Source: Sulfurospirillum sp. (GTDB lineage: Bacteria; Campylobacterota; Campylobacteria; Campylobacterales; Sulfurospirillaceae). From it: 64,000 nt of DNA. Where the stretch lies: positions 1-64,000 of the forward strand of contig JADGDR010000004.1 of NCBI GenBank assembly GCA_016744795.1. Reading direction: 5' to 3'. Positions within the stretch are counted from its first letter, which is position 1; each line of letters starts with the position of its first letter. Positions 46,630-54,767 of this stretch are shown here, one piece after another. The notes under the pieces are model-generated. The model made no database searches. It was given only the letters and a program-made list of their open reading frames with translations, and was not told where the DNA came from. Both the position numbers and the translations under genes were made by a program.

Positions 46630-47270
46630 ATAATAAAATGAAAATTTTACTTTTAGAAGACGACACAATTTTAGCACAAACAATGGTACAAATTTTAGAG
46701 CAAGAAAATTATGATGTTACCTTGGTATGTGATGGTGAAGAAGTACTTGAGATGACTTATGAAAATAAGTTTGATTTGTATTTATTTGATATTAATGTTC
46801 CCTTACTTAATGGCATAGATACTTTAAAGCTTTTACGTGAAGCTAAAGATGATACTCCTACTTTTTTTATTACAGCTTTTATAGATATTAAATCAATTTT
46901 AAAAGGATTTAACTCAGGTTGTGATGATTACATAAAAAAGCCATTTGATTTGGATGAATTATTGGTACGAATCAAAGCAACATTAAAGCGAAAAAACCCT
47001 GTTATTCAATATGCTGATATAACATTTGATTTGTTAGACAATAGAGTATTAAAAGACAATAAAGAAGTGGCTTTAGGAAATGTTGAAAGAGATATTTTTG
47101 CATTACTGATACGCAATATAGCTATTACAGTTAATAAATCAACATTTTTTGACTGCATGAATAGACCTAGTGAAACTGGTCTTCGTGTTTTGATTAGCAA
47201 ATTAAAAAAAGTCCTAGATTTAGATATAACCAATATAAAAGGCATAGGATATAAACTTGAAAAACTATGA
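46626..47270 (+). CDS. OmpR/PhoB-type response regulator
   Basis: A 214-residue regulator. The receiver has LLEDDTIL near the start, phospho-acceptor Asp in LYLFDINVPLLNG, and the Lys of IKKPFDLDEL. The C-terminal about 90 residues are a winged helix with recognition region ETGLRVLISKLKKVL and IKGIGYKLEKL at the end. Start options are 46626 (coupled to the upstream stop) and 46638. It overlaps the kinase gene by 14 bases. It resembles the regulator starting at 63824. Confidence 0.9.
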   Translation: MNNKMKILLLEDDTILAQTMVQILEQENYDVTLVCDGEEVLEMTYENKFDLYLFDINVPLLNGIDTLKLLREAKDDTPTFFITAFIDIKSILKGFNSGCDDYIKKPFDLDELLVRIKATLKRKNPVIQYADITFDLLDNRVLKDNKEVALGNVERDIFALLIRNIAITVNKSTFFDCMNRPSETGLRVLISKLKKVLDLDITNIKGIGYKLEKL

Positions 47271-48291
47271 AAAAAAATCTTTTTTTACAACTGTAGCTCT
47301 TTTTTTTATTCCCCTTATTTTATTTGCTAGTATTGTTCTTTACATGTATTATGAAGATAAAATAAGAGATATGGAGCAAAATATTCTTTATCAAATGAAA
47401 GATTATACATTCGATTTCAAAGGTGATACTTTTTCTCTTGATATTGTACAAAATAATAAACAAGAAAAATTATTTAAAATTTATCATACAAAAAAAGAAC
47501 TTTATGCATATTTTCAAATACCTTCTACTTCACCTTATCTTTTAAAAGTAATTTACGATAAGTCAAAATTTGAAAAAATTTATCATGAATTTTTAATAAA
47601 AATTTTAAAATTTGGTATTATGGTTTTCTTCTTTTTACTTTTTATATCCATTGGATTTGCTATTTATTCTATGCGTCCTATGAAAGAAGCTCTCCATCTT
47701 TTAGAAGATTTTTTAAAAGATTTAATTCATGACTTAAATACACCAGCTACATCTATTTTGTTAAATGCAAAACTATTAAAAAAACGTGGTCATTTTGAAG
47801 AAATTGAACGTATAGAGCTTAGTGCAAAAAGTATTTCTTCGTTGTATAAGAATTTAGAATTTATGAGCCCTTATCAAATACAAAAGAGTGAGACGGTCTT
47901 GCTTAAAGAATTAATTAACGAAAAAGTAGAGGTTTTAAAGAAATTATATCCCAAAATACATTTTAGTACAGACTTGAACAATTTAATTATTCAAAGTAAC
48001 AAAAATGGGATTGATAGAATTATTGATAATTTATTAACTAATGCTTGTAAATATAATAAAAAGAATGGTTATGTCTATATAACGATAAAAAATCAAAAAC
48101 TCATTATTGAAGATACTGGCATAGGGATTAAAAATACAAAAAAAGTATTTCAACGATACTATAAAGAGAACAGTTGTGGACTTGGCATAGGTATGAGTAT
48201 TGTAAAAAAATTATGTGAAATTTTAAATATAAATATTGAGTTAGAGAGTGAGATTGGCAAGGGAACGAAAGTTATACTTTTATTTAAATAA
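47257..48291 (+). CDS. sensor histidine kinase
   Basis: A 344-residue kinase with two membrane segments (residues about 10-30 and 112-135) around a short periplasmic part. The H box is DLIHDLNTPATSILLNAKLL; the ATPase part has DNLLTNACKYNKKNG (N box), EDTGIGIKN (G1) and CGLGIGMSIVKKLC (G2). No HAMP domain is obvious between membrane and H box. It pairs with the regulator encoded just upstream. Confidence 0.9.
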   Translation: MKNYEKKSFFTTVALFFIPLILFASIVLYMYYEDKIRDMEQNILYQMKDYTFDFKGDTFSLDIVQNNKQEKLFKIYHTKKELYAYFQIPSTSPYLLKVIYDKSKFEKIYHEFLIKILKFGIMVFFFLLFISIGFAIYSMRPMKEALHLLEDFLKDLIHDLNTPATSILLNAKLLKKRGHFEEIERIELSAKSISSLYKNLEFMSPYQIQKSETVLLKELINEKVEVLKKLYPKIHFSTDLNNLIIQSNKNGIDRIIDNLLTNACKYNKKNGYVYITIKNQKLIIEDTGIGIKNTKKVFQRYYKENSCGLGIGMSIVKKLCEILNINIELESEIGKGTKVILLFK

Positions 48292-48308
48292 AAGTGTTTA
48301 CTAAAAGG

Positions 48309-48344
48309 TAAATTGTCTAGGCATTTCAATACTTAGACAATTTA
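48309..48344. terminator. bidirectional terminator between converging genes
   Basis: TAAATTGTCTA (48309-48319) pairs with TAGACAATTTA (48334-48344), an 11-bp stem with a 14-base loop, lying between the histidine kinase stop and the end of the minus-strand small gene. Confidence 0.65.
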
Positions 48345-48361
48345 TAGAAAAATAATTTACA

Positions 48362-48604
48362 TTATTTTTTAACAATTTTAGCTTTTTTTAGATTTGCATT
48401 AACAAATCTTTGTGCTTTTGGGAGCTCTTTTTTATCCATTGATAAAATGTCAGCATTAAGCTTTTCAATTAATTGACTTCTTGTTTTTAAATCATTAGTA
48501 TGGTTGATTTTATCTACTAATGTACTCACATCACTCATTCCTGTTGCAAACAGACCTGTTGCTCCTATGATAGCTAGAATTGCTATTTTCTTACGTAATT
48601 TCAT
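48362..48604 (-). CDS. small exported helical protein, relative of the one at 46378
   Basis: An 80-residue protein with a signal peptide (residues 1-22, ending at ATGMSD) and an amphipathic helical body with STLVDKINH and RSQLIEKLNADIL, the same pattern as at 46378-46629. Basic C-terminus. Its promoter has a perfect tandem 11-bp repeat directly in front of a -10 box, which is the binding-site shape of an OmpR/PhoB regulator. It is therefore a likely target of the neighbouring regulator. Confidence 0.65.
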   Translation of the reverse strand: MKLRKKIAILAIIGATGLFATGMSDVSTLVDKINHTNDLKTRSQLIEKLNADILSMDKKELPKAQRFVNANLKKAKIVKK

Positions 48605-48637
48605 GTTATACTCCTTGTTTTAGTTGAAATGTACGAA

Positions 48638-48671
48638 ATTATAAACCAAAAGTGTTAGTTAAGTGTTAGTT
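48638..48671 (-). promoter_or_regulatory. promoter with tandem 11-bp direct repeat, probable response-regulator site
   Basis: AAGTGTTAGTT occurs twice without spacing at 48650-48660 and 48661-48671 (plus-strand reading). On the minus strand it lies six bases upstream of TATAAT (48643-48638), filling the -35 zone. An 11-bp period with the same helix face is the normal layout for OmpR/PhoB dimers that activate transcription. Confidence 0.6.
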
Positions 48672-48719
48672 TTTATTTGCAAATTAAATAGTGTAGAAAA
48701 ATTCTAGTATAATGTTCTT

Positions 48720-49310
48720 ATGAAAATACCTATAACAACTAGAGATCATCTTATTAATGCTGCTTATGAAGAGATATACGAAAAAGGATATCAAGGGGCT
48801 AATACATCTAATATTTTAAAAATATTAGATATGAATAAAGGTTCAATGTACCATTTTTTCAAATCAAAAAAAGATTTGGCTCTTTGTGTAATAAATGAAA
48901 AACTAAAAAAGCGTATAGAGGCTAAGTATCATCCTTTTACAATTTATCAAAAAAATATAATCGATGAGTTAGTAAGTATGCTTGAAAATGTCAATATATT
49001 AAATATTAAATATGGATGTCCAGTAAACAATCTTATTCAAGAAATGTCTCCTTTAGATAAAGATTTTGCAATTGCTTTAGAATCCATATATGATTATATG
49101 GAGGCTTGCATTGAATCTGCTCTTGATAAAGCTGTTGAAATTAATGAAATATCTTCTTCAATAGACACAAGAAAATTAGCTATGTTTATTATCTCTTCCT
49201 TGGAAGGAAGTATGATAACAGCAAAAAAATCAAATTCTTATCAGCATTATCTAGATTCAATATCTGTATTAATTGAGTATCTAGAAAACTTAAAAAATAA
49301 CTCTTTATAA
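48720..49310 (+). CDS. TetR-family repressor
   Basis: A 196-residue regulator. The N-terminal helix-turn-helix is TSNILKILDMNKGSMYHFFKSKKDLALCVI; the C-terminal ligand domain ends with a helical dimer region, of the TetR C-terminal type with YGCPVNNLIQEMSPLD. It lies upstream of the TorA-like gene, and two palindromic sites flank that gene's promoter, so it probably represses torA. The inducer is unknown. Confidence 0.9.
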   Translation: MKIPITTRDHLINAAYEEIYEKGYQGANTSNILKILDMNKGSMYHFFKSKKDLALCVINEKLKKRIEAKYHPFTIYQKNIIDELVSMLENVNILNIKYGCPVNNLIQEMSPLDKDFAIALESIYDYMEACIESALDKAVEINEISSSIDTRKLAMFIISSLEGSMITAKKSNSYQHYLDSISVLIEYLENLKNNSL

Positions 49311-49386
49311 CTTAAACAAAAATTAAAATACCCGTATTCTTTATCTAAACTAAAATAAATATAATAAATATAAATTTTATTTTTTC

Positions 49387-49437
49387 ATTGACTTCAAAGT
49401 AAAATACTGTTATTATGCATTTGACTTTGAAGTCAAT
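49387..49437 (+). promoter_or_regulatory. promoter with two operator palindromes in front of the TorA-like gene
   Basis: A perfect 14-bp inverted repeat, ATTGACTTCAAAGT (49387-49400) and its complement (49424-49437). Each arm lies in a TTGACTT-NN-AAGTCAA-like 16-bp palindrome. TTGACT (49388-49393) and TATTAT (49411-49416) form -35 and -10 boxes with 17-base spacing; the left palindrome covers -35 and the right one lies just after -10. This is a typical repressor layout. Confidence 0.65.
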
Positions 49438-49457
49438 TAAATTTTAAAGGGTGTTTT

Positions 49458-51863
49458 ATGAAAGTTTCAAGAAGGTCGTTTCTTAAGGGTACATCGTTGG
49501 GTTTAGGTGGAATAGCACTTGCTCCATTAAGTGTAAATGCAACTTCTAATGTATTACTTGCTCAAACAAAAAGAATTCCTCATGCAAATCATTATGGGCC
49601 ATTTTTTGCATATGTGAAAGACAATAAGATATTTGATATTGTTCCAAGAAGTGATTTGGACAAGAAACCTCTTGTAATGCTTCAAGGACTGACTGACCGT
49701 GTTGAAACAAGAAGTAGGATAAAATATCCATATGTTAGAAAAAGTTATTTGGAAGGAAAAGATGCTAAATCTCTTCGTGGACGTGAAGAATTTGTCCGTG
49801 TAAGTTGGAAAGAGGCACTAGATTTGATACATAAAAAAATAGATACAATTAGAAAAGAAGATGGAAATAAAGCTCTATACAATGCAAGTTACGGTGGTTG
49901 GGCACATCCTGGTAAATTAGGTAAAGTAAATACACTTGCAGGTCGTTTTTTCAATACCATTGGTGGTGCAGTTAAAACTTCAGGTGATTACTCAACAGGC
50001 TCTTCAACACCTGTGCTTCCTTCTATTATGGGAAATATTGAAGTATATTCAAAACAAACTACTCATGAACAAATCGTTGCAAATACAAAAGTTATGATTC
50101 TTTGGGGAAGTGATTTATACAAAACAAACCGCATAGGTTATATGGTTCCAAATCATAAAAATGAAGAGTGGTATGAAAAGTATAAAAAAGCTGGAATTAA
50201 ATTTATCAGTATTGACCCTATCAATACGCAAAGTGCTCAAAAATTTGGAGCACAATGGATAAAAATAAGACCAGGAAGTGATCTTGCATTTATGCTTGGT
50301 ATTATGAACTACCTATACAAAAACAAGTTATATAATAGTGATTTTATTGAAAAGTATACTGTTGGATTTGATAAATTTTTACCTTATTTATTGGGTGAAA
50401 CTGATGGTATTGATAAAACTCCTGAGTGGGCTGAAAAAAAGACTGATGTACCTGCGTCAGTAATGAAAGAATTAGCTAAAGTTATGGTTGAAAACAGAAC
50501 TCTCATTTCAGGAAACTGGGCAATTCAAAGAGCAGATAATGGTGATCAGATGCATTGGATGATGATTGTTCTTGCTTCTATGGTTGGTCAAATTGGACTC
50601 TCCGGAGGAGGTTTCGGTTTTGCAATGCATTGGGCTGGTGCTGGTCAAGCAAACTCTATGCAAAGAAGTGTTGGTGGACTTAGCATGGGTGGTGGAGACA
50701 AGGTGAGAATATCAATTCCAGCATCAAGAATGAGTGATTTAATACTGAAACCTGGACAGAGCATTACTTTTAAGGGCAATAAATTAACATATCCAAAAGT
50801 AAAATTAATGTACGTGGCTGGTTGTTCACCTATTGGGCATCAACCAAATACTAATGAGATACTTAAAGCCTTTAGAACACTTGAAACATTGGTTGTTCAA
50901 GAGCCTTGGTGGACACCAACAGCAAAAATGGCAGATATTGTTTTGCCTGTTACAACTACCCTTGAAAGAGATGACATAACAGCCGGACAGTTTTATTCTC
51001 AAGATAAAATATTTGCAATGCAAAAAGTTGTTGATAATGCCTATGAAGCAAAAGATGATTTTTGGATTTTTGAACAACTTGCAGAAAGATTTGATAAAAA
51101 GAGTAAATTTACTGGTAAAAAGACACAAATGCAATGGATTAAAAGTCTATATGCTAAAACAGATGCTGCAAAAAAAATGAAAATTTCATTTGAAGACTTT
51201 TGGTCTAAAGGTGTTGTTGAATATAAAATACCTGAAGCTGCTAAGAAGTATGTACGTCACCAAGCATTTAGAAATGACCCTGTGAAAAATAAGTTAAAAA
51301 CACCTAGTGGAAAAATTGAGATTTTTTCTAAAAAATTTAAAGACCTTGGTTATGTTGGATACCCAACTTGGATGGAACCAAAAGAGTGGTTAGGTTCAAA
51401 AGAGGTTAGTAAATATCCTTTCCATATGGTATCACCTCACCCAGCATATCGTTTACATACGCAAATGGATAATACTTGGGTTGCAAATGCTTTTAAAGTA
51501 AATGGTAGAGAACCAGTTAGTATAAATACTATGGATGCAAAAAAATTGGGCATTAGTGATGGTGATGTTGTAGAAGTTTACAATGCAAGAGGTAAACTAT
51601 TGGCAGGTGCTGTTGTTACGGATGAAATTCGTTCAGGAGTATTAGCCATATGTGAAGGAGCTTGGTATTGTCCTCAAAATGCAAATGATGAAAATTCAAT
51701 ATGTGTTAGTGGGCATGTAAATGTACTTTCACCTTCACGTGCTTCATCTTCATATGCACATGCGGCTGCAACAAATTCAATGTTAGTAGGAATCAAAAAA
51801 GCAGAAGGGATTATACCTCCAAATAGAGCTTATGAGTCTCCACTGGTTATAAATAAGGTATAA
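49458..51863 (+). CDS. TorA-like molybdopterin reductase (TMAO/DMSO/sulfoxide reductase family)
   Basis: An 801-residue periplasmic molybdo-enzyme of the DMSO-reductase family. Tat signal SRRSFLKG at residues 4-11. Ser179 in GDYSTGSS is placed like the molybdenum Ser ligand. No N-terminal Fe-S Cys cluster is seen, as in TorA, DorA and BisC. WGSDLYKTNRIG, GLSGGGFGFAMHW and SPHPAYRLHTQMDN are also TorA-like. It reduces TMAO or other N- or S-oxides. A cytochrome c gene follows at once, as in the Campylobacter Cj0264/Cj0265-type pair. No torD-like chaperone is nearby. Confidence 0.88.
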   Translation: MKVSRRSFLKGTSLGLGGIALAPLSVNATSNVLLAQTKRIPHANHYGPFFAYVKDNKIFDIVPRSDLDKKPLVMLQGLTDRVETRSRIKYPYVRKSYLEGKDAKSLRGREEFVRVSWKEALDLIHKKIDTIRKEDGNKALYNASYGGWAHPGKLGKVNTLAGRFFNTIGGAVKTSGDYSTGSSTPVLPSIMGNIEVYSKQTTHEQIVANTKVMILWGSDLYKTNRIGYMVPNHKNEEWYEKYKKAGIKFISIDPINTQSAQKFGAQWIKIRPGSDLAFMLGIMNYLYKNKLYNSDFIEKYTVGFDKFLPYLLGETDGIDKTPEWAEKKTDVPASVMKELAKVMVENRTLISGNWAIQRADNGDQMHWMMIVLASMVGQIGLSGGGFGFAMHWAGAGQANSMQRSVGGLSMGGGDKVRISIPASRMSDLILKPGQSITFKGNKLTYPKVKLMYVAGCSPIGHQPNTNEILKAFRTLETLVVQEPWWTPTAKMADIVLPVTTTLERDDITAGQFYSQDKIFAMQKVVDNAYEAKDDFWIFEQLAERFDKKSKFTGKKTQMQWIKSLYAKTDAAKKMKISFEDFWSKGVVEYKIPEAAKKYVRHQAFRNDPVKNKLKTPSGKIEIFSKKFKDLGYVGYPTWMEPKEWLGSKEVSKYPFHMVSPHPAYRLHTQMDNTWVANAFKVNGREPVSINTMDAKKLGISDGDVVEVYNARGKLLAGAVVTDEIRSGVLAICEGAWYCPQNANDENSICVSGHVNVLSPSRASSSYAHAAATNSMLVGIKKAEGIIPPNRAYESPLVINKV

Positions 51864-51864
51864 A

Positions 51865-52365
51865 ATGAAAAAAATGGTAGTTATTCTATTTATCAGTTGC
51901 AAATTAATATTTGCAGCTGATTTTGGATATGTTTTAAAAAATGTGGATAATGCAGATATTTTGTTATATAAAGGCAGTAAAATTGAAGTTGTGGATTCTT
52001 CAAAAGTTATGTTAAAAGCCTTTGTTAATTCAAAGAATGAATTTTTCTTTGACAAAAATTTTGTTTTTAAAATTGGAAAATTAAAGAATAATTCTTTAGT
52101 AAATAAAACTAATGAATATATTTTTAAATTAGAAAAAGATAAATTTAGTAAAGACCCTCTTGAATCTTGGGAAGAATATGAAGAGTTATACTATGAAGCA
52201 TGTACACAGTGTCACTCTGCACATGAACCAGTCGAGCATACTATGCTGGAATGGGAAGGATTATATAGTTCTATGGCAGAACAAAGTCAATTAGATAAGG
52301 AAATTGGCGAGAAAGTCCTAAGATATTTAAAAAGCCATGCAAAAAATGGATTTGTTACTCCTTAG
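51865..52365 (+). CDS. monoheme cytochrome c, TorC C-terminal-domain-like partner
   Basis: A 166-residue exported protein with one heme motif CTQCHSAHEP at residues 113-117. The C-terminal part (HTMLEWEGLYSSMAEQ then VLRYLKSHAKN) resembles the fifth-heme domain of TorC. The N-terminal about 90 residues are not recognised. It probably donates electrons to the TorA-like enzyme, starting one base after its stop. The classical NapC/NirT part of TorC is absent, so its own electron donor must be another protein. Confidence 0.8.
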   Translation: MKKMVVILFISCKLIFAADFGYVLKNVDNADILLYKGSKIEVVDSSKVMLKAFVNSKNEFFFDKNFVFKIGKLKNNSLVNKTNEYIFKLEKDKFSKDPLESWEEYEELYYEACTQCHSAHEPVEHTMLEWEGLYSSMAEQSQLDKEIGEKVLRYLKSHAKNGFVTP

Positions 52366-52390
52366 TAACAAATCCACTTCTTTTTTCATA
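52348..52390 (+). terminator. terminator overlapping the end of the cytochrome gene
   Basis: GGATTTGTTAC (52348-52358) pairs with GTAACAAATCC (52365-52375) around a six-base loop, followed by ACTTCTTTTTTC. The left arm and loop encode the last residues and stop codon. Confidence 0.85.
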
Positions 52391-52448
52391 TACATATAAT
52401 CTTCTTTTTTAACAACAAATGTTAGAATCAATAAAAATTGGAGATAAA

Positions 52449-52733
52449 ATGACAATCACAAAACAAGTAACATTTATAGCTAAAGAAAATGACATAGAGA
52501 AAATGAAAGAGCTTTTAACAGCGATGGCAGAGGCTTCAAAATCAGAAGATGGTTGTTTATTTTATCATATATGCCAATTAAAAGAAGAACCTAAAAAGTT
52601 TATAGTTCTTGAATCATGGAGAGATGAAGCAGCACTCGATGGTCATAAACTCTCAGCTCATTACGCTTATTATAAATCAAATTTTGAGCCATATTGTGAG
52701 CAGAAATTTTCTGATGGTTTAGAAGTATTATGA
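52449..52733 (+). CDS. antibiotic-biosynthesis-monooxygenase (ABM) domain protein
   Basis: A 94-residue ferredoxin-like fold: KQVTFIAKENDIEKMKELL, SEDGCLFYHICQLKEEPKKFIVLESWRDEAALDGHKLSAHYAYY. The ABM family includes YgiN (quinol monooxygenase) and LsrG (AI-2 phosphate isomerase). Neither function can be chosen; the LsrK-like gene in the same region makes LsrG-like activity worth testing. ATG 52449 is chosen over 52419 because GGAGAT lies directly upstream. It overlaps the aldolase start (ATGA). Confidence 0.75.
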   Translation: MTITKQVTFIAKENDIEKMKELLTAMAEASKSEDGCLFYHICQLKEEPKKFIVLESWRDEAALDGHKLSAHYAYYKSNFEPYCEQKFSDGLEVL

Positions 52734-53890
52734 AAAACTTATGGAACGATATAAATCTTAGAGTATTTACATCTAACTTACTTGGGCAGAGTGATGAGCT
52801 TGTTCTTCATGGCGGTGGAAATACTTCTGTTAAAAGTATGGTTAATGGTGAAGAGATTTTATTTGTAAAAGGGAGTGGCTGGGATTTAGTTTCTATCAAA
52901 GCCGAAGGTTTTGCCCCTGTAAAGATGAAAACTCTTTTAGAGATGGCAAGTCTAAAAACCCTAAGTGATACCGATATGGTAAGTGGACAAAAAGCTGCAA
53001 TGATCGACAAGAGCGCACCAAATCCTTCGGTTGAAGCCATACTTCATGCACTCATACCTTTTAAGTTTGTTGACCATACTCACGCAGATGCGGTGGTGAG
53101 TATATCTAATTCAAAAGATGGAATTGAGCTTATAAAAAAAGTCTATCCTGCTTTTCTTATAGTTCCTTATGTGATGCCTGGGTTTATTTTGGCTAAGACT
53201 ATATATGAAATGACACAAAATTTTGATTGGTCAAAATGCAAAGGAATTATCCTTCATAATCACGGTATATTTACCTTTGATAATGATGCTAAAAAATCAT
53301 ATGACAAGATGATAGAAGCAGTAAGCACGGCGGAAGAGTTTTTAAAAACTAATGCAGCAGTAGATATGAAAACTTTACATGTAAATAAACAAATAGATAT
53401 AAATGAGTTAAAACAACTCATACAAAAAGCAAAAGGGCATGAAATATGTTTACATGTAAACCAAACTCCACTTGCTTTATACTATAGTTCACAAGATAAT
53501 CTCTCAGAATTTGCCACTCGTGGTGTTTTAACTCCAGAGCACATTATAAGAACAAAAAGAGTTCCTTTGATAGTTGAAAATGAGAGTTTAGAACAATCAA
53601 TAGAAAATTTTAAAATAGAGTATAAAAACTACTTTGATGAGTTTAGTAAAGATGAAATCTGTTTGAATACTGCCCCAAATTATGCTGTTATAAAAGATTT
53701 TGGTATAGTGACTTTTGGTAAAAATGAAAAAGAAGCGAATATATTAAATGATATAGTAGAACACACAATGTTAGCTATTCTCAAAGCAGATCAGCTTGGA
53801 GGTTATCAAGGAATTAGCTTGAAAGACTGTTTTGAGATGGAGTACTGGGAGCTTGAACAGGCAAAAGTAAAAAAGTGTCACAATATTTGA
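52730..53890 (+). CDS. class II aldolase/adducin-like protein without the usual dehydrogenase partner domain
   Basis: A 386-residue protein like the N-terminal aldolase half of the bifunctional rhamnulose-1-phosphate aldolase/dehydrogenase proteins: HGGGNTSVK, FVKGSGWDL, PSVEAILHALIP (catalytic Glu), VDHTHADAVV and LHNHGIFTF (zinc His). The dehydrogenase half is missing; the last 130 residues are a separate part with IRTKRVPLI. It probably acts on a sugar phosphate; the substrate is unknown. Confidence 0.75.
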   Translation: MKNLWNDINLRVFTSNLLGQSDELVLHGGGNTSVKSMVNGEEILFVKGSGWDLVSIKAEGFAPVKMKTLLEMASLKTLSDTDMVSGQKAAMIDKSAPNPSVEAILHALIPFKFVDHTHADAVVSISNSKDGIELIKKVYPAFLIVPYVMPGFILAKTIYEMTQNFDWSKCKGIILHNHGIFTFDNDAKKSYDKMIEAVSTAEEFLKTNAAVDMKTLHVNKQIDINELKQLIQKAKGHEICLHVNQTPLALYYSSQDNLSEFATRGVLTPEHIIRTKRVPLIVENESLEQSIENFKIEYKNYFDEFSKDEICLNTAPNYAVIKDFGIVTFGKNEKEANILNDIVEHTMLAILKADQLGGYQGISLKDCFEMEYWELEQAKVKKCHNI

Positions 53891-53929
53891 TGATATAGAC
53901 AGGAATAATATGAATATTTAAGGTAAGAA

Positions 53930-54730
53930 ATGAAATTTAAACGTGTAAAAATGGTGTATTTTTCGCCAACAAAAACAACTCAAAAAGTGCTAGAAAGTAT
54001 TGCTAATGGAATTGATGTTGAAGAAGTTGTTCATTTTGATTTGACATATCCAAAAAATATTGAGCAAACCATAGCACCCTTTTTAGATGAAATTGTTATT
54101 ATTGGAGCACCTGTGTATGCTGGTCGCTTACCTGTTGTGGCAGTTGAGCGTTTTAAGCAATTAAGAGCAAATAATACTCTGGCTATTATCGTTGTTGTAT
54201 ATGGAAATAGAGGATTTGATGATGCTTTATTAGAGTTAAAAAATCTTGTGATTGAATTAGGATTTATTCCAATCGCAGGTGCTGCTTTTGTAGGAGAACA
54301 CTCATTTTCAACACATGATACTCCTGTTGCACAAGGAAGACCAGATAGTTTAGATATTCAAGATACAATGGAATTTGCTCAAAAAATTAATGATAAAATC
54401 AAAACTTTGTTAACTTTTAAAATCCAAAACAATTTAGAAATTTCTGGTAATTTTCCATATAAAGATGAAATGCCACCTAATAAAGTTACTCCAGTAGTAA
54501 ACGAAAAGCTTTGTAATGAATGTGGTATGTGTATTGATGTTTGTCCAACAGGAGCTATCTCTTTTGAAGAAGGTATCATAACTAAAACGGAGTTATGTAT
54601 TCGCTGTTGTGCTTGTGTTAAGAGCTGTCCTAATGAAGCAAGAGTGGTTGAAAATAGTGCGTGGAAAGCAATAAGTCATACATTAAATGCAAATTGTAAC
54701 ATACGAAAAGAGCCAGAACTTTTTCTATAA
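53930..54730 (+). CDS. EFR1-type flavodoxin-ferredoxin protein
   Basis: A 266-residue protein: an N-terminal flavodoxin-like domain (residues 5-155, FSPTKTTQKVLESIANG as the FMN phosphate loop, then GAPVYAGRLPVVAVERF) and a C-terminal ferredoxin domain with two [4Fe-4S] motifs, CNECGMCIDVCP and CIRCCACVKSCP (the second has CxxCxxC with an added Cys). These proteins are electron carriers of unknown pathway in anaerobes and microaerophiles. It has an AAGG ribosome-binding site. Confidence 0.85.
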   Translation: MKFKRVKMVYFSPTKTTQKVLESIANGIDVEEVVHFDLTYPKNIEQTIAPFLDEIVIIGAPVYAGRLPVVAVERFKQLRANNTLAIIVVVYGNRGFDDALLELKNLVIELGFIPIAGAAFVGEHSFSTHDTPVAQGRPDSLDIQDTMEFAQKINDKIKTLLTFKIQNNLEISGNFPYKDEMPPNKVTPVVNEKLCNECGMCIDVCPTGAISFEEGIITKTELCIRCCACVKSCPNEARVVENSAWKAISHTLNANCNIRKEPELFL

Positions 54731-54740
54731 AGTAACATAT

Positions 54741-54764
54741 AACATCTTTACATGTAAAGATGTT
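54741..54764. terminator. palindromic terminator between converging genes, built on TACATGTA
   Basis: A perfect 24-bp palindrome without a spacer, reading AACATCTTTACA then its complement. It lies between the EFR1 gene and the minus-strand DUF1499 gene. The plus strand continues TTATTTATTG. The central TACATGTA suggests that the repeat element has been used as a terminator. Confidence 0.6.
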
Positions 54765-54767
54765 TAT

